The notes beneath the pieces are model-generated. The model was not told where the DNA came from. It did no database searches and worked only from the letters and a program-made list of their open reading frames with translations. Shown one piece after another: positions 40,923 to 51,548 of a stretch of 64,000 nt of DNA. The position numbers and the translations under genes are program-made. The stretch covers positions 2,822,001-2,886,000 of the forward strand of contig NZ_CP097484.1 of assembly GCF_023546765.1 (NCBI RefSeq), written 5' to 3'. The DNA comes from Methylobacterium tardum. Lineage in GTDB: Bacteria > Pseudomonadota > Alphaproteobacteria > Rhizobiales > Beijerinckiaceae. How positions within the stretch are numbered: the stretch's first letter is position 1; each line of letters begins with the position of its first letter.

Positions 40923-43550
40923 GCGTTCCGTCCGAGATCCTGCCGGAGACGTTCCGGGCCTGGTTCGCGGCGCGCGGCTGGGCGCCCCGGCCGCACCAGC
41001 TCGACCTCCTGCGGATCGCCGGGGCGGGTCGCTCGGCCCTGCTGGTGGCGCCGACGGGCGCCGGCAAGACGCTCGCGGGCTTCCTGCCGAGCCTCGTCGC
41101 CCTCGCGGAGCGTGGGCCGCAGAAGCTGAAGCCGACCGGGCTCCACACCCTCTACGTCTCGCCGCTGAAGGCGCTGGCGGTCGACATCGCCCGCAACCTC
41201 GACGCGCCCATCGCCGAGATGGCTCTGCCCGTGCGGGTCGAGACCCGCACGGGCGACACGCCGGCCCACAAGCGCACCCGCCAGATCAGCCGGCCGCCCG
41301 ACATCCTGCTGACCACGCCCGAGCAGCTGGCGCTGCTGATCGCCCATCGCGAGGCGGAGGCGTTCTTTTCGGGATTGCGCTGCGTGGTGCTCGACGAACT
41401 GCACGCGCTGGTGACCTCGAAGCGCGGCGATCTGCTGTCGCTGGCGCTGGCACGGCTGCACCGGCTGAGCCCGGGACTCGCGGCGATCGGGCTGTCGGCG
41501 ACGGTCCGCGAGCCGGATGAGTTGCGGAAGTACCTGGTGCCGCAGCGAATTGCGAGCGCACACCTCTCTCCTCCCCCTTGTGGGGAGGAGCTGGAGGTGG
41601 GGGTCGTGCAGGAGGCACCGGAACGCTCAATCCTGCACGACCCCCACCCCTACCCCTCCCCACAAGGGGGAGGGAAAACCGCGCCGCCCATGGCCGATCT
41701 CGTCACCGTCGCCGGCGGCGCGAAGGCGGATCTGCGCATGCTCGACCTCGGCCGGGCCCTGCCGATCTCCGGCCACACCGCCTGGCACTCGATGCCGGCG
41801 ATCTACGAGCTGATCAAGGAGCACCGGACCACGCTGGTCTTCGTGAACACGCGTCTCCAGGCCGAGTACACCTTCCAGGAGCTGTGGCGGCTCAACGAGG
41901 ACGCGCTGCCGATCGCGATCCATCACGGCTCGCTGGACGCGCAGCAGCGCCGCCGGGTCGAGGCCGCCATGGCGGCGGGCCAGCTGCGGGCGATTGTCTG
42001 CACCGCGACCCTCGATCTCGGGATCGACTGGGGCGACGTCGACCTCGTCATCAATGTCGGCGCGCCGAAGGGTGCAAGCCGGATCATGCAGCGGATCGGC
42101 CGGGCCAACCACCGGATGGACGAGCCCTCGAAGGCCTATCTGGTCCCGGGCAACCGCTTCGAGATGTTGGAGTGCCGAGGCGGCGCTCGACGCCGTCGAG
42201 GAGGCCGCGCAGGATACCCCCGACGCCCGCCAGGGCGCCCTCGACGTGCTCGCCCAGCACGTGCTCGGCATGGCCTGCGCCGACGCCTTCGACCCGGTCG
42301 ATCTCTACGACGAGATCGTCTCGGCGGTGCCCTATGCCGGGCTGACCTGGGAATCGTTCGAGCAGGTGGTCGACTACGTCGCCACCGGCGGCTACGCGCT
42401 GCGCGCCTACGAGCGCTTTGCCAAGATCCTGCGCGGGCCGGATGGGCTCTGGCGCGTGCGCGACGCCCGCACCGCCCAGGCCTACCGGATGAATGTCGGC
42501 ACCATCGTCGAGGCGGCGCGGGTGCGGGTGCGGCTCGGCCGGACCCTGCGCGGCAAGCCCGGTACCGTCCTGCCGAAGACCGGCCGAGTGCTCGGCGAGA
42601 TCGAAGACGAGTTCGCCGAGACGCTGACGGTCGGCGACACGTTCCTGTTCGCCGGGGAAACGCTGCGCTTCGAGGGGCTCGCCGAGGACGAGTGCCTCGT
42701 GACGCGCGCACCGGCCGGGACCGACCCGGCAATCCCGTCTTACGCAGGCGCGAAGTTCCCGCTTTCGACCTTCCTGGCCGAGCGGGTCCGGGCGCTGATC
42801 GCCGACCCGTTCGCGTGGGATCGCCTGCCGAAGCAGATCGGCGAGTACCTGCTGCAGCAGCGCCGCCGCTCGGTCCTGCCGGGCGAGCGCGACCTGCTGG
42901 TCGAGACTTTTCCGCGCGGCAAGCGCTACTATCTCACCGCCTTCCCGTTCGAGGGGCGTCTCGCGCACCAGACGCTCGGGATGCTGCTCACCCGCCGGCT
43001 GGAGCGCGACGGCCTTCGGCCACTGGGCTTCGCGGCCAACGATTACGGCATCGCGATCTGGACGACTCGCGACGTCTCCGAACGCGCCGCCCTCGACCCG
43101 GACTTCATCGGCGACCTGTTCGCGGTCGACATGCTCGGCGACGACCTCGAGGCGTGGCTCGATGAATCGGCCATGATGAAGCGCACCTTCCGGCAATGCG
43201 CCGTCATCGCCGGGCTGATCGAGCGCCACCATCCGGGCCAGAAGAAATCCGGCCGGCAGGTCACGATCTCGACCGACCTGATCTACGAGGTGCTGCGCAA
43301 GCACCAGCCCGACCACCTCCTGCTGCGGGCCGCGCGGCAGGATGCGGCAACCGGACTCCTCGACGTGAGGCGCCTCGGCATGATGCTAGAGCGCATCCAG
43401 GGGCGAATCATCCACAGGTCTCTCGACCGGGTCTCGCCGCTCTCCGTATCCGTGATGCTCGAGATCGGGCGCGAGCGGATCTACGGCGAGGGGGCCGACG
43501 AGATCCTGGCCGAGGCCGAGGCGGAGCTTCTCCAAGAGGCTCTGTCCTGA
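40919..43550 (+). pseudogene. Ligase-associated DEXH-box DNA helicase (Lhr-like), with one-base frameshift and internal repeat
   Basis: About 875 aa once joined. The first frame holds RecA1 with Walker A (LLVAPTGAGKTLAGFLPSLV), the DEXH-type box (CVVLDELHALVTSKRGD), SATV motif III, and RecA2 (TTLVFVNTRLQAEYTFQELW, ATLDLGIDWGDVDLVINVG, QRIGRANHRMDEPSKAYLVP). After FEMLEC at about 42175 homology continues in another frame (AALDAVEEAAQDTPDARQGA onward) to the stop at 43550, so one extra base in 42173-42180 breaks the gene. No ATG, GTG or TTG precedes Walker A in frame; CTG 40919 is the earliest plausible start, overlapping the esterase stop. It pairs with PdeM downstream, the known ligase-associated DNA-repair partner. 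Confidence 0.85.
41568..41674. repeat. Palindromic repeat element inserted in frame within the helicase gene
   Basis: Left arm 41568-41613 and right arm 41631-41674 are near-perfect inverted copies (for example TCCTGCACGACCCCCACC in the right arm against GGTGGGGGTCGTGCAGGA in the left), separated by a 17-nt loop. The arms contain CCCCCTTGTGGGGAGG, typical of abundant palindromic repeats in Hyphomicrobiales. The helicase frame stays open through it, adding ~36-40 Pro/Gly/Glu-rich residues between the RecA1 and RecA2 domains. Confidence 0.85.
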
Positions 43551-43591
43551 CCGTCGATCCGCCCTCCCCCGACGATTCCGAGGATGCGATC

Positions 43592-44305
43592 TTGGCGGCC
43601 GGCCTGAGACTCGAGAAGACTCATAAGCACCCCACCCTGCAGTTGGCAGGCGAGACCCTGGTGCTCGATCTCTGCGGCGGCCTCTGGCTGCCGGAGCATC
43701 GGACGCTGATCGTGTCCGACCTCCACTTGGAGAAGGGCTCGTCCTACGCGGCGCGCTCGGGTCAGTTCCTGCCGCCCTACGACACCCGCGAGACCCTGGC
43801 CTGCCTGCACGAGGCCGTGGTGCGCCACGACCCCGCCCGCGTGGTGGCGCTCGGCGATTCCTTCCACGATGCCCGCGGGCCCGAGCGGATGGAGCCGGGC
43901 GACCGTGCCATGGTGGCGGCGCTGCAGGAAGGCCGCGACTGGGTCTGGATCGCCGGAAACCACGACGCGGCGGTCAGCGAGGGCGTTGGCGGTCGCTACG
44001 CCGACGCGCTGACGATCGGCGGCCTCGTCCTGCGCCACGAGCCGAGCCCGGAGCCCGTGACCGGTGAGATCGCCGGCCATCTGCATCCCTGCGGCAAGGT
44101 CGCCATGCGCGGTCGGGCGGTGCGCCGCCGCTGTTTCGTCACCGACGGGTCGCGCCTCGTGATGCCGGCCTTCGGGGCCTATGCCGGCGGCCTGAACGTC
44201 CGCGACAAGGCGATCGAAGGGCTGTTCCCGAAGGGTTTTACCGCCCACCTCCTCGGCGACGGGCGGGTCTTCGCGATCGGTCGGGCGCAGCTCGCTCGGG
44301 ACTGA
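43592..44305 (+). CDS. pdeM: Ligase-associated metallophosphoesterase PdeM
   Basis: The 237-aa product is a calcineurin-like phosphoesterase. Metal ligand motifs are visible: TLIVSDLHLEKGSSYA (DxH), VALGDSFHDARGPERM (GDxxHD), WIAGNHDAAVSEGVGG (GNHD) and GEIAGHLHPCGKVAMRG (GHxH). In related bacteria it pairs with the DEXH helicase in a ligase-associated DNA-damage response. No ATG or GTG precedes the conserved part; the TTG at 43592 has a GAGG ribosome site at good spacing. It follows the helicase by 41 bp. The ligase and MBL-fold exonuclease partners are not in the window. Confidence 0.88.
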   Translation: MAAGLRLEKTHKHPTLQLAGETLVLDLCGGLWLPEHRTLIVSDLHLEKGSSYAARSGQFLPPYDTRETLACLHEAVVRHDPARVVALGDSFHDARGPERMEPGDRAMVAALQEGRDWVWIAGNHDAAVSEGVGGRYADALTIGGLVLRHEPSPEPVTGEIAGHLHPCGKVAMRGRAVRRRCFVTDGSRLVMPAFGAYAGGLNVRDKAIEGLFPKGFTAHLLGDGRVFAIGRAQLARD

Positions 44306-44362
44306 GCGGACGTCGCGCTGGATGGCTACGGCGCGCCCCGCGTGGGACGCGCTCGGGTCGGC

Positions 44363-45829
44363 TCACGCCGTCCTCATGAACCGGATCACGCTCTCCGACA
44401 GGCTCGCCGAATGGCCGGCGAGGCTCTCGGCGATGCCCTGGACCGATTGCGCGAGCTGACCGGTGGCGTTGGCGGCCTCGGAGACGCCGCCGATATTTCC
44501 GGCCATCTCGTGGGTCGAGACCGCCTGCTCCTCCACGGCGCTCGCCATCGACAGCGTGAGCTTCGAGAGCTCGCCCACGGCCGCGGTGATCATCTCGATG
44601 GCGCCGACCGCCTCGCCCGTGGCGCTCTGGATCGCCGAGACCTGCTGGGTGATCTCGCCGGTGGCCTTGGCGGTCTGCTCGGCCAGCGCCTTCACCTCCG
44701 AGGCCACCACCGCGAAGCCCCGGCCCGCCGCTCCGGCGCGGGCTGCCTCGATCGTGGCGTTGAGCGCCAGCAGGTTGGTCTGGTCGGCGATCGACTTGAT
44801 CATGCCGACGACGGCGTCGACCTTGCGGGCGTTGTCGGCGAGCTGCCGCATCGTCGCGTCGGTGGTCTCGGCCTGGACGGCGATCTGTTGCGCGCGCTCC
44901 GAGACCCGGCCGACCTGCCCGGAGATCTCCTGAATCGCGCCGTTCATCTGCTCGGAATTGGCGGCCACCGACGACGCCTTGTGCCGTGCGGATTCGGCCG
45001 ATTGCATCAGCCCCTCGGCGGAACTCTGCATCTCTTGGATCGCGGATCCGACCGCCTCGGCGACCCGCTTGACCTCGGTCTCCATGTTCACCTGCGCGGT
45101 GACGACGGCCCAGGTCAGCATCGGCCCGAGGTAGCGGCCCTTCTCGTCGTTCACCGCCGTGACCTGCAGGTTGAGCGTCTCCGGCCCGACCTTGATCTTG
45201 GTGGTGTGCGGCAGCCGGCTGGCATCGGCCAGCATGGTGCGCTGGTGGTGCGGGTTCTTGTGGAAGACGTCGAACGAACTGCCGAGCATCGCGTCGACCT
45301 TGATGGGCAGGTGCTGCTCGATCGCCGACAGGGTCTTGCGCGACGTGGCGTTCAGGTAATCGATCTTGAAATCGTCGGTCATGTCGGCGGTCATGACCGC
45401 GACCGGCACATTGTCGATCATCGTCAGGAGCCGGGTGATCTCCTTCTTCTTCGCCGAGATGTCGGAGGCGAACTTGACCACCTTCACCGGCTGGCCCTTC
45501 GCGTCGAGGATCGGGTTGTAGGTCGCCTCGAGCCAGATCGTGGTACCGTCCTTGTCGATCCGGGGAAATTCCCCGGTCACGTAGTGGCCGGCCTTCAGCC
45601 TGTCCCAGAACGCCGCGTATTCGGCCGTTGCGGCATAGGCGTCATCAACGAAGATGCGGTGATGCTTGCCGACGACATCATCGAGCGCGTACTTCATCAC
45701 CTTCAGGAAGTTTTCGTTCGCATGCAGCACGCGGCCGTCCAGCGCGAACTCGATGATGGCCAAGGACCGGTCGAGCGCCTCGATCTTGGCCTGAGCCTCG
45801 CTGTACGTTGCTCGCTTGAACATGGTCAC
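44363..45829 (-). CDS. Soluble PAS-domain methyl-accepting chemotaxis protein
   Basis: The 488-aa receptor has two PAS modules: the first at ~15-125 ([40 protein letters not shown]) and the second at ~130-245 ([20 protein letters not shown]). The MCP signalling domain follows, with the hairpin tip [20 protein letters not shown] and [20 protein letters not shown]. No membrane segment is present, so it is a cytoplasmic sensor, like Aer-type energy or redox receptors. The first PAS resembles heme- or FAD-binding PAS, which is inference. GTG 45829 was chosen because GGAGGA sits 7 bp upstream; ATG 45823 is the alternative. Confidence 0.93.
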   Translation of the reverse strand: MTMFKRATYSEAQAKIEALDRSLAIIEFALDGRVLHANENFLKVMKYALDDVVGKHHRIFVDDAYAATAEYAAFWDRLKAGHYVTGEFPRIDKDGTTIWLEATYNPILDAKGQPVKVVKFASDISAKKKEITRLLTMIDNVPVAVMTADMTDDFKIDYLNATSRKTLSAIEQHLPIKVDAMLGSSFDVFHKNPHHQRTMLADASRLPHTTKIKVGPETLNLQVTAVNDEKGRYLGPMLTWAVVTAQVNMETEVKRVAEAVGSAIQEMQSSAEGLMQSAESARHKASSVAANSEQMNGAIQEISGQVGRVSERAQQIAVQAETTDATMRQLADNARKVDAVVGMIKSIADQTNLLALNATIEAARAGAAGRGFAVVASEVKALAEQTAKATGEITQQVSAIQSATGEAVGAIEMITAAVGELSKLTLSMASAVEEQAVSTHEMAGNIGGVSEAANATGQLAQSVQGIAESLAGHSASLSESVIRFMRTA

Positions 45830-45854
45830 AATCGGTTCCTCCGGACGGCTCTAT

Positions 45855-46022
45855 AGCTTCCGCTCGGTTAAAAATGCGCTAATCGATGTCCAAATGCGAT
45901 ATCGCCATCGCTGAATGCTTCGAACGATACGATCCAATGAAATGGCTTCAGGAATTCATCGGATTTAAAACGGAACTATGATATATAAATATCCGATATC
46001 AACTATAATTAATTTGCCAATA
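45855..46022. other. AT-rich island between the chemoreceptor and corA
   Basis: This stretch of ~170 bp contains runs such as ATGATATATAAATATCCGAT and CAACTATAATTAATTTGCC, unlike the ~70% GC surroundings. It covers the promoter region of the chemoreceptor gene and the downstream side of corA. It contains no gene. It may be a promoter rich in A-tracts or a trace of inserted DNA. Confidence 0.7.
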
Positions 46023-47009
46023 TCAGAACCAGCCGCGGAGACGGAAATAAATCACCGGCGCGATCGCGCTGAGCAGGATCAGGCCGAGCGCGTAGGGATA
46101 GCCGTAGGTCCATTCCAGCTCCGGCATGTGCTTGAAGTTCATGCCGTACATCGAGGCGATCAGCGTCGGCGGGACACCGACCACCGAGACGACCGTCAGC
46201 ACCCGGAAGACGTTGTTCTGCTCGATGTTGATCAGGCCCAAAGCCGCGTCGAGAAGGAATTGCACGTTCTCGGCGAGCCGGGTCTCGAACTCGTCCAGGG
46301 ACTCGATGTCTCGTCGGATCGTATCGAAGCGCCCATCCTCGGGCAGGCCGAGCCCATCGCAGGCGGCCGACACGAACGGGACGATCCGCTCCAGCCCGAG
46401 GAGGCTCGCGCGGATCTTGCCCAGCACCTTCCCGCGGTTGCTGATGCCGCGCAGGATCCGGCGCAGGGCAAGGTCGCGGCGGCGGGGCGGCGGGCTCTCC
46501 AGCCGGCGGCGGTCTGCGCCGCGGACGTCGAAGTCGAAGATCCGGGTCGAGAGGGAATCGAGTTCCGACGCCATGTCCTCAAGGGCGTCCGCGAGGCTGT
46601 CGACCAGCTCCTCCAGGACGACGAGGAAGATCTCGCTCGGGGTCGTGCTGCCGTCGCCGTCCGCGATGCGCTTCGCGGAGGAATCGAAGGCGCGCAGGTC
46701 GTGGAAACGGATCGTGACGAGATGGTCCTTGGTCAGCAGGAAACCCAGCGGCTTCAGCTGCGACGCGCTCTGCTCGAAGGTGATCATCGGCGTCGACAGC
46801 GAGAGCCCGCCCTTCACCCTCCGTAGGCGGCTCGACGTCTCGACCTCCGAGAGCGCTGCCCGGGACGGAACGCGCAGGCCGGTCGCGGTCTCGACGGCCT
46901 TGGCTTCCTCTGGCGTCGGGTCGTTCAGGTCGAGCCACACGGTGTTGCGCGCGATCGGGCTGCCGGGTTGCAGCGCCACCGGGCCTTCGGGTCCGTGCAG
47001 GCTCAGCAT
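46023..47009 (-). CDS. corA: CorA-family magnesium/cobalt transporter
   Basis: The 328-aa protein is a homopentameric cation channel. The signature YGMNF sits in IASMYGMNFKHMPELEWTYG at the end of the first membrane helix (VLTVVSVVGVPPTLIASMYG), and a second helix ends the protein (YALGLILLSAIAPVIYF). The long N-terminal cytoplasmic domain (residues 1-265) contains helices with LEELVDSLADALEDMASEL. Some CorA-like proteins (ZntB group) move zinc out, but the MPEL loop after GMN favours CorA. It starts 76 bp from the groESL promoter, divergently. Confidence 0.94.
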   Translation of the reverse strand: MLSLHGPEGPVALQPGSPIARNTVWLDLNDPTPEEAKAVETATGLRVPSRAALSEVETSSRLRRVKGGLSLSTPMITFEQSASQLKPLGFLLTKDHLVTIRFHDLRAFDSSAKRIADGDGSTTPSEIFLVVLEELVDSLADALEDMASELDSLSTRIFDFDVRGADRRRLESPPPRRRDLALRRILRGISNRGKVLGKIRASLLGLERIVPFVSAACDGLGLPEDGRFDTIRRDIESLDEFETRLAENVQFLLDAALGLINIEQNNVFRVLTVVSVVGVPPTLIASMYGMNFKHMPELEWTYGYPYALGLILLSAIAPVIYFRLRGWF

Positions 47010-47084
47010 GAGAGCGCATTATCCATGTGGAAGGATGAGAGCCGCCGGCGCGTCATCGCACCTTCGCGCGGGGGTGCGACAGCC

Positions 47085-47113
47085 TTGACTCGGAACCGGG
47101 CCGGGCCTATCTC
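47085..47113 (+). promoter_or_regulatory. Sigma-70-like promoter of groESL
   Basis: TTGACT (47085-47090), a 17-bp spacer and TATCTC (47108-47113) fit the vegetative consensus. The expected transcription start falls just before the CIRCE operator at 47124, as in other CIRCE-controlled groE operons. Confidence 0.65.
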
Positions 47114-47123
47114 GCGGCCGTCT

Positions 47124-47150
47124 TTGGCACTCGCCGAGACAGAGTGCTAA
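47124..47150. promoter_or_regulatory. CIRCE operator (HrcA-binding site) upstream of groES
   Basis: TTGGCACTC-N9-GAGTGCTAA matches the CIRCE inverted repeat (TTAGCACTC-N9-GAGTGCTAA) at 17 of 18 arm positions. It lies 72 bp before the groES ATG and just after the promoter, so HrcA repression with heat induction is expected. Confidence 0.95.
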
Positions 47151-47221
47151 CAGTCGAGTTCGCAAGCGGTCCCGCCGGCCGCATCAACGCCAACTCCAGA
47201 CCTGAAGCAAGAGGGCAGCTC

Positions 47222-47512
47222 ATGAAGTTCCGTCCGCTGCACGACCGCGTGGTCGTCCGTCGCATCGAAGGCGAAGAGAAGACCAAGGGCGGCATCATCA
47301 TCCCGGACACCGCCAAGGAGAAGCCGCAGGAGGGCGAGGTCGTCGCCGTCGGTCCCGGCGCCCGCGACGAGTCCGGCCGTGTCAACGCGCTCGACGTCAA
47401 GGCCGGCGACCGCGTCCTGTTCGGCAAGTGGTCCGGCACCGAGGTCAAGATCGACGGTCAGGACCTCCTGATCATGAAGGAATCCGACATCATGGGCGTC
47501 GTCGCCGCCTGA
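47222..47512 (+). CDS. groES: Co-chaperonin GroES
   Basis: The 96-aa protein caps the GroEL folding chamber. Family features are [20 protein letters not shown], the mobile-loop region [20 protein letters not shown], and [14 protein letters not shown] at the C-terminus. The ATG at 47222 (MKFRPLHDR) was chosen; an in-frame ATG 78 bp upstream lies within the CIRCE region and is not used. groEL follows after 74 bp. Confidence 0.98.
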   Translation: MKFRPLHDRVVVRRIEGEEKTKGGIIIPDTAKEKPQEGEVVAVGPGARDESGRVNALDVKAGDRVLFGKWSGTEVKIDGQDLLIMKESDIMGVVAA

Positions 47513-47538
47513 TCGGATCACCCGTCCCCGCCCTTTGA

Positions 47539-49227
<1,689 letters not shown>

Positions 49228-49256
49228 GTCCACGTCACCCGTCGAGACGAAGGAAG

Positions 49257-49282
49257 GGGGTCGCCGAAAGGCGGCCCCTTTT
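49257..49282 (+). terminator. Intrinsic terminator of groESL
   Basis: A 9-bp stem (GGGGTCGCC pairing with GGCGGCCCC, one G-U pair) with a GAAA tetraloop is followed directly by TTTT. It starts 29 bp after the groEL stop. Confidence 0.9.
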
Positions 49283-49572
49283 CTGTTGGATTCTGCTCCC
49301 CGCCGCCGCGGCAGGGCGATGGTCAAGACGACGTTGTGGCCGGCCCGCATGACGTCTGCCGCGGCGGTCCGCGGCATCAGTACGGGAACGTGATTGGCGT
49401 GATCCAATCCAAGCAGGAGGCGTCCGCGTCCGGCGACGTCACACAGGACGTCAACGTCGCGCGTGGTCACTGAGGTTGCGTTGGGGCCATGCCGGCGGCG
49501 CGATCCGCACGTAGGGCCGATAGCGCTTAGGCGAGGCAGTGTCCGCGGCTCGCGGCGCTGCGGTACCCCGCG

Positions 49573-49690
49573 CCGTCATTCCGCGGCGCCGAAGGCGAGC
49601 CCGGAATCCAGACCCGCTGGCGGTGCCCAACCTTGCCGCGGCGGCGTGTCTGGATCCCGGGTTCCGCTGCGCGGCCCCGGAATAACGGGG
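49573..49690. repeat. Dispersed intergenic palindromic repeat, family B copy 2
   Basis: The left arm (CCGTCATTCCGCGGCGCCGA, then GAGCCCGGAATCCAGA) and right arm (TCTGGATCCCGGGTTCCGCT, then GCGGCCCCGGAATAACGG) are complementary with mismatches, enclosing ~40 bp of variable sequence. Copies with the same arms lie at 39185-39268 and 52610-52726. Confidence 0.8.
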
Positions 49691-49835
49691 CGGGTCGAAG
49701 ACACGTGTCGACGTGAATCGGGGGCTGGATGACCTGTCGCGGCGCGCAGCGAAGCGACCCGGAATTCAGAAGGCCAGGAATGCCGTGCGCCTGCAATGAC
49801 GTCCTGCACCGCGCGATGGCCGGAACGCGACGCAC

Positions 49836-49864
49836 AAAAAAACGGGACGGCTCGCGCCGTCCCG
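49836..49864 (-). terminator. Intrinsic terminator of fae
   Basis: On the minus strand a perfect 9-bp stem (CGGGACGGC/GCCGTCCCG) with a GCGA loop is followed by seven T. It begins 100 bp beyond the fae stop and is the strongest intrinsic terminator in the window. Confidence 0.92.
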
Positions 49865-49964
49865 TTCAAGGACCTACCTATCGGCCAAGAAAGATCGAAG
49901 CCAGTCGCTGGATCAGGCCCCGCGGTGCGGGCGGAGGCGCGCTCTGCCCAGGACCGTCCCCGAT

Positions 49965-50477
49965 CTAAGCGTTGGCGGCGAAGGGGTGCTGCGCGGAGTT
50001 GCGCTGCTCGGTGACCGTCGAAGCCTTCGGCTCGCCGTTGACGGCGCGCTGGATCGACAGCTTGGTCGCCTCGTAGTTGTACTTCTGGATCTTGGCGTCG
50101 TCGGCCGCCTCCCAGTGGATGAACACGCCGACCAGGATGTACAGGTCGTCGGCCTCGTCCGCCGGGATGATGCCCTCGGCCACCGCGTCCTGCACGGCCT
50201 TGGCAACACCGTGCTGGGCCGGGCCGAACATCTGGACGGCCTGACGGGCGTCGTTGATGGTGACCTTGTTGAACATCAGGGTGTTCGGCTTGCACGGCAG
50301 GTTCGGCGCGATGACCGCGAGCAGGCTGGTGAAGCCGTGCTTGTTGTTCACGAGGCCGTTGCAGAAGGCCGACTCGGCCGGCGAACCGCGCGGTCCGATG
50401 ATCAGGTCGATGTGGGCGACCTCGTTGCCTTCGCCGACGAGCGCTTCGCCGACCTGAACCTTGGTGATCTTCGCCAT
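49965..50477 (-). CDS. fae: Formaldehyde-activating enzyme (5,6,7,8-tetrahydromethanopterin hydro-lyase)
   Basis: The protein is 170 aa, exactly the usual length. It condenses formaldehyde with H4MPT to methylene-H4MPT in the cytoplasm, the entry step of the pathway. Motifs are [20 protein letters not shown] (containing the active-site His), [20 protein letters not shown], and [20 protein letters not shown]. The ATG at 50477 has a GGGAGAG ribosome site upstream. It lies 237 bp downstream of the CitG-like gene, on the same strand, with a short tandem repeat between, so it may have its own promoter as expected of a very highly expressed gene. Confidence 0.98.
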   Translation of the reverse strand: MAKITKVQVGEALVGEGNEVAHIDLIIGPRGSPAESAFCNGLVNNKHGFTSLLAVIAPNLPCKPNTLMFNKVTINDARQAVQMFGPAQHGVAKAVQDAVAEGIIPADEADDLYILVGVFIHWEAADDAKIQKYNYEATKLSIQRAVNGEPKASTVTEQRNSAQHPFAANA

Positions 50478-50568
50478 TCGGTGTCTCTCCCTGGATTCCG
50501 AAAAAAGCCGCGCGCCGGGCGGTGCCGCGGCCGGGAAGCCATCCTTGTTATCGGCGCCCGACCATGCC

Positions 50569-50602
50569 GGCCGAGCCGGATGGGCCGAGCCGGTTGGGCC
50601 GG
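50569..50602. repeat. Tandem 14-bp repeat upstream of fae
   Basis: GGCCGAGCCGGATG (50569-50582), GGCCGAGCCGGTTG (50583-50596) and a partial GGCCGG (50597-50602) form 2.4 copies. They lie about 90-125 bp before the fae start codon, within its presumed promoter or leader region. Confidence 0.7.
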
Positions 50603-50714
50603 ACAGCGCGGCGGACCCTACAGCGGGGCCCTGCGGCTCACAACCCGCGCAAGGCCCTGACATGAAGGAATTTCTAAGTCGTCCATTCGGGAAACACCGG
50701 ATCGTGCGCGCGGT

Positions 50715-51548
50715 TCAGGCCAGAGCCGCACCGGCGGCCGCGAGCGCGTCCCAGAACAGCGTCGCCACCGTGAAATCGGCGCTCGTGCCCGGGTTGAGAC
50801 CGCGCGCCTTCAACGAGGCATCAAGGGCGAGCAGCGCGTCGACCGGCCGCCCGGCGAGATCGAGCCCGGCGAGGGCCGCCTCGGCCTCCCGGCGGACGCC
50901 CTCGGCCGAGGCCGGGCCGTGCTTGCGGGCGATATGGCTGTCGGGCACCGCGCAAAGGTAAGCCAGGTGGATGGCGGTCGTGCACCAGGCGGGATCGAGG
51001 CCCTCGGCGCGGGCCGCGGCCAGGGCCGCGAGGCCGATCGCCGGCACGTCCGCGAAGCCGGTCACGTAGGCCCGGGCGATGCGGTCCCGGTCGGCGGCCT
51101 CCGCCATCGCGTCCAGGAGCGAGCCGGGCGCCGCGGCGGAGACGTCGTGCCGGCCGGCGCGGCCGAGCCCGCCGGGATTGGCGAGGCGGATCGCCGCGAA
51201 GACCGCCTCCGAATCCGCGCGGTCGAGGTTGCCGAGCACCGACGCGACGGTCTGGCCCCGCTCGGCGGCGGCGGCCAGCGGGGCGCAGAGGAGGAGAATG
51301 CCGAGATTGGTGTTCTGGCCCACCGCCGCCATCGTGGCGGCGACGCCGCCGCGGATCCGGGCGCCGACATGCGCGCCCTGTTCGGCAAGGGCGCCCGCTG
51401 AGACGTCGGCGCTCGTGACGAAATCCGCCACCTCCATGCGGTGGCCGGCCGCGTAGGCGTGGACGTTGCCGGGCTTGAGGGCGTCGAGCTCGGCGAGGCA
51501 GGCGGCCCGGTAGAGCGTGCCGATCAGCGCTGGGTCGAGCCCGGTCAT
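50715..51548 (-). CDS. Triphosphoribosyl-dephospho-CoA synthase (CitG/MdcB)-like protein of the H4MPT gene cluster
   Basis: The 277-aa product resembles CitG/MdcB phosphoribosyl transferases: LAELDALKPGNVHAYAAGHR, GGVAATMAAVGQNTNLGILL, and HIARKHGPASAEGVRREAEA. True CitG makes the prosthetic group of citrate lyase, but no citrate lyase genes are here. Homologues accompany H4MPT pathway genes in methylotrophs (often called orf7) and are thought to act in H4MPT or methylofuran cofactor synthesis; this is family context plus inference. Its start overlaps the RimK-like gene stop by 4 bp. Confidence 0.85.
   Translation of the reverse strand: MTGLDPALIGTLYRAACLAELDALKPGNVHAYAAGHRMEVADFVTSADVSAGALAEQGAHVGARIRGGVAATMAAVGQNTNLGILLLCAPLAAAAERGQTVASVLGNLDRADSEAVFAAIRLANPGGLGRAGRHDVSAAAPGSLLDAMAEAADRDRIARAYVTGFADVPAIGLAALAAARAEGLDPAWCTTAIHLAYLCAVPDSHIARKHGPASAEGVRREAEAALAGLDLAGRPVDALLALDASLKARGLNPGTSADFTVATLFWDALAAAGAALA

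Larger units (their letters stand above)
49283..49964. other. Long intergenic stretch between converging groEL and fae
   Basis: About 680 bp without a convincing gene. It contains a family B dispersed repeat (49573-49690) and the fae terminator (49836-49864). A minus-strand open frame at ~49228-49470 (starting VTTRDVDVLCDVAGRGRLLL) runs across the groEL terminator hairpin and matches nothing I recognise. It could be a decayed gene fragment or chance. Confidence 0.5.

Noticed and set aside
49228..49470. Small minus-strand frame beginning VTTRDVDVLCDVAG
   Set aside because: It crosses the groEL terminator hairpin, has no ribosome site I trust and no known family; kept only as a note in the intergenic entry.
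50715..51548. The CitG-like gene as part of a citrate lyase system
   Set aside because: No citrate lyase subunit genes are adjacent; the CitE-like gene at 36.2 kb is distant and of the malyl-CoA thioesterase type.
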